A program made the translations under genes and the position numbers. From contig JAOZHK010000245.1 of assembly GCA_026014905.1 (NCBI GenBank), positions 1-15,258 of the forward strand: a stretch of 15,258 nt of DNA. The letters are read 5' to 3'. The notes under the pieces are model-generated. The model worked only from the letters and a program-made list of their open reading frames with translations, made no database searches and was not told where the DNA came from. The DNA comes from Candidatus Bathyarchaeota archaeon (lineage in GTDB: Archaea > Thermoproteota > Bathyarchaeia > RBG-16-48-13 > GCA-020355125). This document shows positions 6,194 to 14,047 of the stretch, piece after piece; within the stretch, counting starts at the first letter, position 1, and each line of letters begins with the position of its first letter.

Positions 6194-7590
6194 CCCAACT
6201 CGACGTTCTTAAGCGCATGTTTAATCCAAACGCTATTGCCGTTATCGGGGCCTCACGAGAACCGGGCAAAGTTGGCTACTCCGTTGTCAAGAATATTGTT
6301 GAAGGGGGATTTAAAGGGCGTGTTTTTCCTGTCAATCCTCGAGCTGATGAAATCTTTGGCATCAGGTGTTATCATGATATTGGAGCTATCCCGGACACCA
6401 TTGATGTTGCCATTCTCTGCGTCCCGGCCAGGATAATCCCGCGAATAATCGAGGAGTTAGGGAAACACCACGTCCCCGTAGCCGTGATCATCTCGTCAGG
6501 GTTCGCTGAGGTCGGCAAAGACGAATTACACCGGCAGTTAACCGACGTCGCTCAACGCGCACAAGTCCGCGTGTTAGGTCCCAATATTTTTGGGTACTAT
6601 TACACGCCGCAAGATCTCTGTGCCACATTCTGTATTCCCTATACAAAGAAAGGAAGCATCGCACTCACCTGTCAAAGCGGTGGTGTGGGCATGGGAATCA
6701 TTGGCTACACGCGTTCACATGAGATCGGTGTGTCAGCGATTGTGGGATTAGGCAATAAAGCGGATCTAGATGAAAGCGATTTTCTCGAATTTTTCGCGCA
6801 AGACGACGCTACAAGGGTCATTGCTTTGCACATGGAAGGCTTGACCGATGGTGAACGGTTCTTACAGATTGCGAAACGCGTCTCGAAAGAAAAACCGATC
6901 ATTGCTCTAAAAGTCGGCCGAACCGCTGATGGTGCACGCGCAGCGTTTTCGCATACTGCCTCTCTTGCGGGTGATGACCGCCTCTATGACGCCGCGTTCA
7001 AGCAGAGCGGCGTACTCCGTGCACGAACCCTCGAAGAATTATTTGATTGGGCAAAAGTACTCGCGAAATTACCTCCTCCTAATGGGGATAACGTGGTCAT
7101 TCATACAGGCGCAGGGGGTTTAGGCGTTATACTGTCTGATGCGTGTTATGATCACGAATTGAAGCTGATGGAGATCCCGCAAGATCTCGAAGAACAGCTT
7201 CGGAAATATATTCCTCCTTTTGGTAGCTTTCGGAATCCGGTCGATATCACGGGCGCATCACCCCCCATAACCTATGAAGAAACGGCACGACTCCTCATGA
7301 ATGATGACCGCGTGGATAGCATCATCTTTGGGTACTGGGAAACCGTTATTACTCCGCCCAGGGTCTTTGCCACGGCTCTGGCACGAGTCATTGATGAAGC
7401 GCGGCACCGAGGAATTTCAAAACCTGTCGTTGCTTCACTTTCCGGCGATAGTGAGATTGAAACCGCCGCGAGATATCTGGAGAAAGAAGGCATCCCGAGC
7501 TATCCCTATGCCCCAGAGAAAGCGGTTGCGGCCTTGTCCGCTCTGTATAAATGGACGAGATTACCATCTACATCAGAGAGGGAGCGATGA
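6190..7590 (+). CDS. acdA: ADP-forming acyl-CoA synthetase, alpha subunit
   Basis: Alpha subunit of the archaeal ADP-forming acetyl/acyl-CoA synthetase, 466 residues. The enzyme converts acyl-CoA, ADP and phosphate to free acid, CoA and ATP in the cytosol, the main substrate-level ATP step of peptide and sugar fermentation in many archaea. Visible parts: CoA-binding Rossmann domain starting FNPNAIAVIGASREPGKVG (11-29), FPVNP (46-50), LGPNIFG (129-135; GPNCLG in many homologues), CQSGGVG (161-167), and the phosphorylated histidine H255 in FSHTASLAGDD. The C-terminal ligase-CoA domain includes FRNPVDITG. The acid preferred cannot be read from the sequence. acdB follows after four bases, so the two are translationally linked. 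Confidence 0.95.
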   Translation: MTQLDVLKRMFNPNAIAVIGASREPGKVGYSVVKNIVEGGFKGRVFPVNPRADEIFGIRCYHDIGAIPDTIDVAILCVPARIIPRIIEELGKHHVPVAVIISSGFAEVGKDELHRQLTDVAQRAQVRVLGPNIFGYYYTPQDLCATFCIPYTKKGSIALTCQSGGVGMGIIGYTRSHEIGVSAIVGLGNKADLDESDFLEFFAQDDATRVIALHMEGLTDGERFLQIAKRVSKEKPIIALKVGRTADGARAAFSHTASLAGDDRLYDAAFKQSGVLRARTLEELFDWAKVLAKLPPPNGDNVVIHTGAGGLGVILSDACYDHELKLMEIPQDLEEQLRKYIPPFGSFRNPVDITGASPPITYEETARLLMNDDRVDSIIFGYWETVITPPRVFATALARVIDEARHRGISKPVVASLSGDSEIETAARYLEKEGIPSYPYAPEKAVAALSALYKWTRLPSTSERER

Positions 7591-7594
7591 TACA

Positions 7595-8305
7595 ATGCAA
7601 GATAAGGTACGCCACATAATTGAAGGCGCGCGTGCCAATGAACGATCCGTGTTATTCGAACATGAGAGTAAACGCATCTGTGAGATACTAGGTTTACCCG
7701 TTACTACTTTTCGAGTCGCCGAGACAGTGGAAGAGATTGTTGAAGTGTCACACAGCATCGGATTTCCTGTCGTTCTGAAAGTGATTTCGAGAGATATTTC
7801 TCACAAAACTGAAGCTGGCGGAGTTCTCTTAAATCTCATGAATAGTAATCAAGTCAAAAACGGGGTTAGACAGATCAAAGCCAATGTCCAGAAATATGAT
7901 CCAAACGCAAAGATTGATGGGTTCCTTGTTCAAGAAATGGTGCCACCCTCGACAGAAGTGGTGATAGGAATGACGAAGGATCCAACCTTTGGTGCCGCCC
8001 TGATGTTTGGATTAGGCGGCATTTTCGTTGAAGTTCTCGAAGATGTAGCTTTTCGAATTGCCCCAATATCACGTACCGATGCGTATGACATGATCCGAGA
8101 GATTAAGGCGTACAAAATATTAACGGGTGTGAGAGGGAGGGCTCCTGTAGATCTTGATGTCCTTGTGAAGATCCTTCGAACGGTGTCAGATCTCGTTGTT
8201 CACCACCCAGAAATAAGTCAACTGGATCTCAATCCAGTGATCGTGTATCCTCGTGGGGCAAAGATCGTTGATGCGCGAATAATTCTTGAAGACCCGCAAC
8301 TATGA
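7595..8305 (+). CDS. acdB: ADP-forming acyl-CoA synthetase, beta subunit (ATP-grasp)
   Basis: Beta subunit partnering acdA, 236 residues, the normal size. It is an ATP-grasp domain: FPVVLKVISRDISHKTEAGGV (57-77) contains ATP-binding K62 and the conserved H70, thought to pass the phosphoryl group. Also seen are LVQEMVPPSTEVVIGMTKDPTFG (111-133), FGLGGIFVEVLED (138-150) and LDLNPVIV (210-217). The frame is open back to 7301, but the ATG at 7595 is right: it is four bases after the acdA stop, has GGGAG upstream, and the protein then begins as the family does. The upstream open part is only acdA read out of frame. Its stop is 14 bases from the stop of the convergent SMC gene. Confidence 0.94.
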   Translation: MQDKVRHIIEGARANERSVLFEHESKRICEILGLPVTTFRVAETVEEIVEVSHSIGFPVVLKVISRDISHKTEAGGVLLNLMNSNQVKNGVRQIKANVQKYDPNAKIDGFLVQEMVPPSTEVVIGMTKDPTFGAALMFGLGGIFVEVLEDVAFRIAPISRTDAYDMIREIKAYKILTGVRGRAPVDLDVLVKILRTVSDLVVHHPEISQLDLNPVIVYPRGAKIVDARIILEDPQL

Positions 8306-8319
8306 CAGGGGGTCACTCT

Positions 8320-11300
8320 CTAACTTGGCTCAGCGCCATGCGCGGTAACTTTGATCTCCGATTTACCCTCAATTCGTTGCACGGTGATCACGTGAACATC
8401 ATCTTCGATATTCGTGAGTTGCCCTGGAGTAATGGTGAGGTATTGACTATTTGCATCATTTTTCATTTCTAAGAGGAGAAGCTGGGAGATTAATTCTCGA
8501 TTCCGTGGGTCCATGTGGACATCAAACTCGTCCACTGCGCGAAACGGTGATTTGATATGACGTTGAAGAGCTAAGAGAAAAGCCATCGTTGTCGAGCTTT
8601 TTTCTCCTCCACTATGAGTTCGAGAGTCCAGAATGTGTGGTTCGGCGCCCTTGAAGCCAACTGTTAGTTCAAGACCAGTGTCGTGAAAATCCTCTGGGTT
8701 CACTAATGCTACGTGACCAGTAGCACCGACTTTAGTCAGGAATGCGTTAAAGATGGGGTTAACATCATTAAGTAGGCGATCCAGGAGTCCCTGCCATACC
8801 TGTTTTCGATCCTCGACTTCGGTAAGCGTACTTTCTCGATTTTCAGCTACGACTAGGGCTTTTGTTTTTAACTCGTTGAATAGATTGAGGTAACTGAGAT
8901 ACATTTGTTCAACATCGGCTGACACATCTTGTAATAGAGATAGATGCGCTGTGAGAACTTTGATGTCTGAAGAGATGTCGGGTGGGCTTCGATCAGTCTC
9001 AATGCGATTTTCTATTCCAGTTGTTAGTTCGATGAGTTGAGTATACTCTTTCTTAGTTTTGTCAAGTTCAGTTGAATAGGTTTGGATCTCTTGATTTGTT
9101 TTCTCTTTCTGAAACTCTAGAAGGTTGCGCTTCCCCTCGGCTTCGTTATTTTGTTCGTTGACTGTTTTAAATTGCTTCTCGATGGCAGCGAATTCTTCTT
9201 GAGTGGCGGTGATTTGCTCTGTTATTTGTCGTGTTCGATCTTGTGCAGTTTCTAACTGTGACTCATGATCCGTGAGTTTAACACGCAGGTTTGCTATGAT
9301 GCTAGGAATGAGTTGTTGATAGTAATCAAGTGCTCCTAATGCTTTAGCTACCCGCTGGCACTGTGGTATGATGTGTAATTCTTCAAAATTGGTGAATTTA
9401 TCTTCTAAACGAGGAAGCCCATGATTTAAGGATTGAATTTCCACTTGTAGGTTGTGAGCTTGCTCTTCTATTTCGGTAGTCGTTGTATGGTTTACATCAA
9501 GTTCGAGTACATCAGCAAGTTTGTGAACGAGTTCGTGATATTGTGACTCGTGCTTTTCGACCTGGTGTTGAGAAGATTGTAACTCCTGGGATAAATGCGT
9601 GAGTTGTGTATAGATTGGTTGGATTCTTTCAAGAAGGAGCTGATCATTTGTAAGTTCCTTATTTTCACGTTTGTTGGTAGTGACTTCTTCTTGAATAAGC
9701 GGTAGTCGTTTCTGTAAATCAGATAATTGTGAAGCTGTTACTTTGAGGGTTCCTTCAAGTTCGAGTAGATGTTGCTGCCATTGGTCGCGTGTTAAAATAC
9801 TTCCACATTTATCGCATTTTATTTGTGGTTTTTCACCAGTACCGGCAAGATATGAGTGGATAGCATGTTGCTGTTTCGTAAGTTTCTCATTTTCATTAAC
9901 ATATAATTGAATATCAGCCACTATTTGTTGTTGAGCGTCGATGAGCTTTTGATAAGTGTCATTATTAGTCTGAATGGATTGTTCCAAATGTTGTCGTGAT
10001 TCAATCTCATTCTGTAATTGTTGGAGTAATTGATCTGGCTCTGTTGATAACTGATTTTGGAAGTGTGATGGTATACTGTTAATTGTGTTGGTGAGTTCTC
10101 GTTTGAGACTAGCATGGAAGGTATCATCTTGTACTTGCTGCTGTTTTAGTTGATCGATATCTTTCAGGATAGGTGTTAATTGGTCAAGTTGTTGAGTTAA
10201 CGCTTGGAGGCGGAGACGATCTTGTTGCAATAGGTTTTCATTTTTGTCTTTATCGTTTATTAATTGAGTTAACCGTTTTTGCTCAGATTCGTAGGATTCA
10301 GCTTCTTGTTTTATGAGTTGTATCTGAGTCTTTAATTCGTTTAGTGTGGAGTCAGTAGAATTCTGAGGATCGAAATATTGGTCGAGATGGAGTTCTGATT
10401 TATTGGATGATATTGAATATGCTTTGAGAATGGGTAAGATCTTCGCTTGGATATTTGGATCTGTGTCATAAAGTTCTTGATCAGTTGTCAGCGTGTGTTC
10501 ATAGTCTTTGATGGCGTGAATGTGGTTAGTGTATTGTTCATAAGAGGTTTGATGTTCATTTTTTGTTTTTTCGAGGGTGAGGAGATTCTGGTAGATTTCT
10601 GATTGTCGTGTGTGAAGGATATCAAGATGTTGTTTGAGATCTTGAATAGTTTGGGTGTTTGTTTCAAGGCGGTGCTCGATTTTTTTCAGGTCTTCGGTTT
10701 TTTGGTAGATACGGTCGTTCCAAGTATCGATATTGGTTTCTTGTTTTATTACTCGGGCCCAGAGGAGCTCCTGTTCGCGTTGGTGTAGCTGAGTTTCAAG
10801 GTCCTTTTTTTGTTGATAGCGAGTGTATTCGTTCTGCCAGTACTCCAAGGTATCCTCGGCGTTTTTAAGGAGGCTTGTGACCGATTCTTCTTCACTTAAT
10901 ACCTGACTTAGTTTTGTCTCAGCTTCCAGAACATTTTGTCGATACTCCCCTAATCCAACAGCTTCTTCTACCATTTGCAGTTTTTTTTGTGGTGAGATGA
11001 TTCCGAATTCGGTCATCATATGCTGATGCATTATAATTAGCATATTATCCGGGTTTACACCAAACTCGGTTAAGATACTTGAGACCTCACTTTTGTTGAC
11101 ACTTTGAAAGTTTGCTTCATACCAGTAATCGCCTTCTCGGTTGAGGTATCGAGAAATCCGATAAAAATCACCATCGAAGGTCGGAATGAGTTTGTGTCCT
11201 TGAGGTTTATTGTTAAAGAGTAAGGTGATACGCGCGGAATCGGCTCCCCAGCGAATTAAGTCACTGAGTTTTTTACTTCGTTCCGTGTATACTTGCCCTA

Positions 11301-11439
11301 ATGCAACGGAAATAGCTAAGAGGATAGAGGATTTACCTGCGCCATTTGGACCGCAGACAATATTTAATCCATTGCTGAGTGGAATGCGGGCATATTCATA
11401 AGACATGAAATTCTCTAAGATAATCTCATTTAAGAGCAA
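8320..11439 (-). CDS. SMC-superfamily ATPase: SMC5/6-like heads with a Rad50-type zinc hook
   Basis: A 1039-residue chromosome- or DNA-repair ATPase. The N-head has ENFMSYEYARIPLSNGLN and Walker A GPNGAGKSS (30-38), then SDLIRWGADSARITLLF (59-75), which recalls SMC6/SMC5. Q139 lies in MHQHMMTEFGIISPQ, as in the SMC5 Q-loop. A long glutamine- and glutamate-rich coiled coil (about 165-535) leads to CDKCGSIL (C542, C545), a Rad50-like zinc hook instead of an SMC hinge, then a second coil (about 555-890). The C-head has signature SGGEKSS (943-949), Walker B FRAVDE (966-971) and DVHMDP, close to SMC6 PFRCLDEFDVYMD. The start is TTG at 11439 with GGTGA ten bases upstream. No Mre11, HerA or NurA gene is nearby. 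Alternatives are a divergent Rad50 or a coalescin-like protein. Confidence 0.88.
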   Translation of the reverse strand: MLLNEIILENFMSYEYARIPLSNGLNIVCGPNGAGKSSILLAISVALGQVYTERSKKLSDLIRWGADSARITLLFNNKPQGHKLIPTFDGDFYRISRYLNREGDYWYEANFQSVNKSEVSSILTEFGVNPDNMLIIMHQHMMTEFGIISPQKKLQMVEEAVGLGEYRQNVLEAETKLSQVLSEEESVTSLLKNAEDTLEYWQNEYTRYQQKKDLETQLHQREQELLWARVIKQETNIDTWNDRIYQKTEDLKKIEHRLETNTQTIQDLKQHLDILHTRQSEIYQNLLTLEKTKNEHQTSYEQYTNHIHAIKDYEHTLTTDQELYDTDPNIQAKILPILKAYSISSNKSELHLDQYFDPQNSTDSTLNELKTQIQLIKQEAESYESEQKRLTQLINDKDKNENLLQQDRLRLQALTQQLDQLTPILKDIDQLKQQQVQDDTFHASLKRELTNTINSIPSHFQNQLSTEPDQLLQQLQNEIESRQHLEQSIQTNNDTYQKLIDAQQQIVADIQLYVNENEKLTKQQHAIHSYLAGTGEKPQIKCDKCGSILTRDQWQQHLLELEGTLKVTASQLSDLQKRLPLIQEEVTTNKRENKELTNDQLLLERIQPIYTQLTHLSQELQSSQHQVEKHESQYHELVHKLADVLELDVNHTTTTEIEEQAHNLQVEIQSLNHGLPRLEDKFTNFEELHIIPQCQRVAKALGALDYYQQLIPSIIANLRVKLTDHESQLETAQDRTRQITEQITATQEEFAAIEKQFKTVNEQNNEAEGKRNLLEFQKEKTNQEIQTYSTELDKTKKEYTQLIELTTGIENRIETDRSPPDISSDIKVLTAHLSLLQDVSADVEQMYLSYLNLFNELKTKALVVAENRESTLTEVEDRKQVWQGLLDRLLNDVNPIFNAFLTKVGATGHVALVNPEDFHDTGLELTVGFKGAEPHILDSRTHSGGEKSSTTMAFLLALQRHIKSPFRAVDEFDVHMDPRNRELISQLLLLEMKNDANSQYLTITPGQLTNIEDDVHVITVQRIEGKSEIKVTAHGAEPS

Positions 11440-11522
11440 GGATGAATTTTCACCAAAACAGCAAGTATCTGTTCAGTCGATGTATTCAGGCTTAGCGTGA
11501 ATCTTCTTTATCGATTTGTGAC

Positions 11523-11540
11523 AAAAAAATAACAAAAACA
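11523..11540 (-). terminator. Double T-run terminator after the enolase-family gene
   Basis: On the minus strand the sequence reads as a run of five T, then GTTA, then seven T, about 120 bases past the dehydratase stop and before the SMC gene. This is the main structure I see in the 221-base gap 11440-11660. The gap also holds AT-rich stretches (for instance AAATATACC around 11612 on the minus strand), but none is well placed as the SMC promoter. Confidence 0.4.
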
Positions 11541-11660
11541 GAGGGTACGAGAAGCACTACTTGCTAGAGACCACTCAATGCATTCGAGTTTGCTCTCCTC
11601 AGCGTGTTACAAAGGTATATTTGATCTCGATACTTTTCAATGATTTCCTTTATAAGATAA

Positions 11661-12803
11661 TTAACTGTCAGCTACGGATCCATCTTGTCTCAGAGGAGTA
11701 TCTAACGGTCGATCGGTGAAGTGGGATTGATGTTTCTTCACTCCAGCTTCATCAAGTTCAATACCTATTCCTGGGTTTTGTGGGATGATCAGATACCCTT
11801 TTTCCAGAGTTAAAGGATGTTTAACAATCTCTTTTTTCCACGTATCACCTAACCTCGACCCGTCCCCGGTGTATTCTTGAACGAGACAGTTTGGCGTACA
11901 GGCATCAATTTGGACGCATGCAGCCGTACTGATTGGACTAAGGGGATTGTGTGGTACGGCAACAACCTGATACGCTTCCGCCATTGCGACAATTTTCTTG
12001 GTTTGCGTGATGCCTCCCGCCAGGCAGATATCAGGACGTACATACGCACATGCTCTCGCATGTAGAAGGTCTTTAAATTCGTAAATTGTATGGAGACGTT
12101 CGCCTGTCGCAACAGGTACCGAGCAGTTTGCCGCCACATATGCCATAGCTTCGACAGTATCTTGTTTTGTCGGATCTTCAATGAAGAATAATCGGTATTT
12201 CTCCAATTCTCGGCCTAAGACGATCGCTTCATCAGGGGTTAAACGATTATGGACATCAATTAACACATCAACGTCCTTTCCGACAGCGTCGCGAACGGCT
12301 TTTACTCGATTAACCGTGGTATCGATTAATGCCGCGTAGGTTAGTTCTTGCGCATTTGGGATAAAGGGGCCAAATCTAACCGCTGAAAAGCCTTGTTTCA
12401 CCTTTTCTTGAGCGTCTTGAGCTAGTTCTTCATCTGTCGCTCCGGATATATGCATGTAGACTCGCACTTTATCGCGACATTTTCCTCCAAGGAGTTGCCA
12501 GACAGGTGCATTATAGAACTTCCCTTTGATATCCCATAGGGCGATATCAATTGCACTAAGGGCGCCATGGAGAGCTCCTCCTCGATGATGATTATTTCGA
12601 TAGATATATTGCCAGTGATGATCAATCCTCATCGGATCTTTTCCAAGGAGATATTTCGTTAAGCGCTTCAGTATGCCTTCGGATCCTTCAGGAAAGCCCC
12701 AATATCCTGATTCCCCGATTCCGGTGATGTTGTTGTTAGTCTCAATTCGGATAACATGACAGTGTGTACGTAATTTGATGGATTCAATGTTTACAATCTT
12801 CAT
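11661..12803 (-). CDS. Enolase-superfamily sugar-acid dehydratase (D-galactonate dehydratase-like)
   Basis: Mandelate-racemase-subgroup enzyme that would remove water from an aldonic or related acid to give a 2-keto-3-deoxy acid; cytosolic, 380 residues. In numbering from the upstream ATG (12818), the barrel carries metal ligands D188, E214 and E240, base H190 in DVH, and the D263-H290 dyad in RPD and VPHNPLSP. RGGALHGALSAIDIALWDIKGK is a family hallmark. This D-x-H plus H-D arrangement is that of DgoD/gluconate-type dehydratases. I chose the second ATG (12803) because GGAG lies nine bases before it and MKIVNIE is a typical start. The exact sugar acid is unknown. It lies downstream of a winged-helix gene on the same strand. 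Confidence 0.87.
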   Translation of the reverse strand: MKIVNIESIKLRTHCHVIRIETNNNITGIGESGYWGFPEGSEGILKRLTKYLLGKDPMRIDHHWQYIYRNNHHRGGALHGALSAIDIALWDIKGKFYNAPVWQLLGGKCRDKVRVYMHISGATDEELAQDAQEKVKQGFSAVRFGPFIPNAQELTYAALIDTTVNRVKAVRDAVGKDVDVLIDVHNRLTPDEAIVLGRELEKYRLFFIEDPTKQDTVEAMAYVAANCSVPVATGERLHTIYEFKDLLHARACAYVRPDICLAGGITQTKKIVAMAEAYQVVAVPHNPLSPISTAACVQIDACTPNCLVQEYTGDGSRLGDTWKKEIVKHPLTLEKGYLIIPQNPGIGIELDEAGVKKHQSHFTDRPLDTPLRQDGSVADS

Positions 12804-12881
12804 CTTTGAAATCTCCATTAGACGTTTGATAGTGATGTTCTCAAAGATAAAAAGTTTCGCGCTTGGAGATAAAATGTTATT

Positions 12882-13415
12882 CTAGCGTAGTGAACGATGC
12901 GAATCCATGTCTTCAAGCTTCTTTTTGAGTTTTTCAACAATGTTTACGAGATCGTCTTGAGAGACCAGGTCTTGTTCATAACCTTTTTGGAGGAGTAAGA
13001 TGAGGTCTTCCGCCAGTTGGCGATTACTACCATACTCTCTTTGACGAAGGTTATTCGGCGATCTTGTATTCGAAAAGTCAAATTTTGAAAATGTTTCCTC
13101 TAAAACATCTCTCATCGGTTTCGGTGACGGTCGAGGTAGCTCGGCAGGGAGACTGCCACCTAACGCAGATCGTCCTCGGGTCGTTATCCACCAACGATCG
13201 GATTCAAAGTAGATATATCCCTCATTTTCCATAGCTCGCAGTCTTCCCTCAATGATATCAATAGTGTAATCGGAGGGTAGATTCCGTTTGATATCCATTG
13301 TTGTGACTGATGGGTATAAGACACCGGTTCGGAGTTCTTGTTGGGTTATCGATCGGACTAATGAGGGAGCATTAACGATGATTTCGAGAATCTGCTTGTC
13401 CAATCGATCAATCAT
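12882..13415 (-). CDS. Winged-helix DNA-binding protein
   Basis: A 177-residue protein of unknown role. The first 90 residues look like a winged helix: MIDRLDKQILEIIVNAP starts helix 1, a recognition region follows (SVTTMDIKRNLPSDYTIDIIEGRLRAMENEGYI), and the wing is YFESDRWWITTRGRSAL. The middle is a proline-rich linker (about 91-105). The last 40 residues are charged and helical (LVNIVEKLKKKLEDM), perhaps a dimerisation coil. GAGG nine bases before the ATG and a TATA-like box at 13466-13473 support the start. It is 78 bases upstream of the sugar-acid dehydratase and may control it, but a T-rich element in that gap could be a separate promoter. Confidence 0.75.
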   Translation of the reverse strand: MIDRLDKQILEIIVNAPSLVRSITQQELRTGVLYPSVTTMDIKRNLPSDYTIDIIEGRLRAMENEGYIYFESDRWWITTRGRSALGGSLPAELPRPSPKPMRDVLEETFSKFDFSNTRSPNNLRQREYGSNRQLAEDLILLLQKGYEQDLVSQDDLVNIVEKLKKKLEDMDSHRSLR

Positions 13416-13465
13416 GAAAAAAGGCCTCGACTAGTTCTCAAGTATTCATTGTACTCATTCTCACC

Positions 13466-13473
13466 AATATATG
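13466..13473 (-). promoter_or_regulatory. TATA-like box of the winged-helix gene
   Basis: CATATATT on the minus strand. The expected start is near 13443, leaving a leader of about 28 bases that includes the GAGG ribosome site before the ATG at 13415. Confidence 0.4.
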
Positions 13474-13502
13474 TTCTCTTTTAAGAAGTCAGTGAAGAGT
13501 AA

Positions 13503-13614
13503 GCAAATTTTTTGCGAAAGAAAAGAAGAAATCGGGGTGTCGCTGTCTTCTTGGGAAAAAGAGGAGGGGTTTACGTTGTTATTTATGACAGGACATCGAT
13601 TTCTTTTTTCTTGC
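13503..13614 (-). terminator. Long imperfect hairpin with T-rich arm after the small hypothetical gene
   Basis: GAAATCG (13528-13534) pairs with CGATTTC (13597-13603), and the purine-rich stretch before it (13516-13527) largely pairs with the T-rich stretch after it (13604-13614). A second perfect 5-bp hairpin, GCAAA/TTTGC, is at 13503-13515. On the minus strand the structure follows the small gene's stop and ends in T-rich sequence, as expected of a terminator. The 209 bases between the winged-helix and small genes hold little else. Confidence 0.35.
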
Positions 13615-13624
13615 ATCCCCTTGG

Positions 13625-13834
13625 CTATGTGATATAGAACGGATTATGTTCCCATCGTGCTACAACGGTGGCTTCAGAAAGGACTTTTAAAGCCATTTTT
13701 TGGATTTCAAGTTCAGCTATCTTCCGAGCTTCAGCAAGTATTTTCTGTGAGAGGGCATGAGTATCGTCATGCTCCTGTTTCTGAGATTGCTTCAAGTGGT
13801 CGTGTTTTCGCAGCGTAGATTGGTTGCTCTGCAT
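13625..13834 (-). CDS. Small hypothetical coiled-coil protein
   Basis: A 69-residue protein I do not recognise. The first 25 residues are polar and rich in Gln, His and Lys. Residues 28-60 form one strong amphipathic helix, with Ala and Leu alternating with Lys, Glu and Arg (AEARKIAELEIQKMALKVLSEA). The tail is WEHNPFYIT. It could be a small coiled-coil or peripheral membrane protein. In favour of a real gene are the regular helix, a TATA-like box 52-59 bases upstream, and a hairpin after the stop. Against it is the absence of a ribosome site; the leader would be about 30 bases. Confidence 0.4.
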   Translation of the reverse strand: MQSNQSTLRKHDHLKQSQKQEHDDTHALSQKILAEARKIAELEIQKMALKVLSEATVVARWEHNPFYIT

Positions 13835-13885
13835 AAACGGTGCATCGTCTCATTTGTGGGGATTGATGTGATGATAATACATGAT

Positions 13886-13893
13886 GATATAAG
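13886..13893 (-). promoter_or_regulatory. TATA-like box of the small hypothetical gene
   Basis: CTTATATC on the minus strand, with the expected start near 13863, about 29 bases before the ATG at 13834. The rest of the 213-base gap up to the KaiC-like gene holds a rightward AT-rich candidate (about 13975-13990) and a small GTTGA/TCAAC hairpin at 14020-14033, just before the ATG at 14048. Confidence 0.3.
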
Positions 13894-14047
13894 TGAGATA
13901 TCAGTTACTCCAAGCCAAACATAGACTCTTGTATACTCATTAGTAGACAACAATTTGCAAGAACGAACCGACAACTTTTTTTAACTTAAACATGTAAAAA
14001 GACGTGGGAATTGAAAAAGGTTGAGACATCAACGAGTGTGGTAATTC

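Noticed and set aside
7301..7594. Upstream extension of the acdB frame by about 98 codons
   Set aside because: It overlaps acdA in another frame and does not resemble the beta subunit; the ATG at 7595 gives a normal-length protein.
8320..11439. Plain Rad50 annotation for the long ATPase
   Set aside because: The zinc hook fits, but the C-head PFRAVDEFDVHMDP and the Q-loop region look SMC5/6-like, and no mre11 is adjacent; I kept a broader call.
13416..13624. CRISPR or tandem repeat array in the purine-rich spacer
   Set aside because: The similarity is one imperfect inverted repeat, with no regularly spaced direct repeats.
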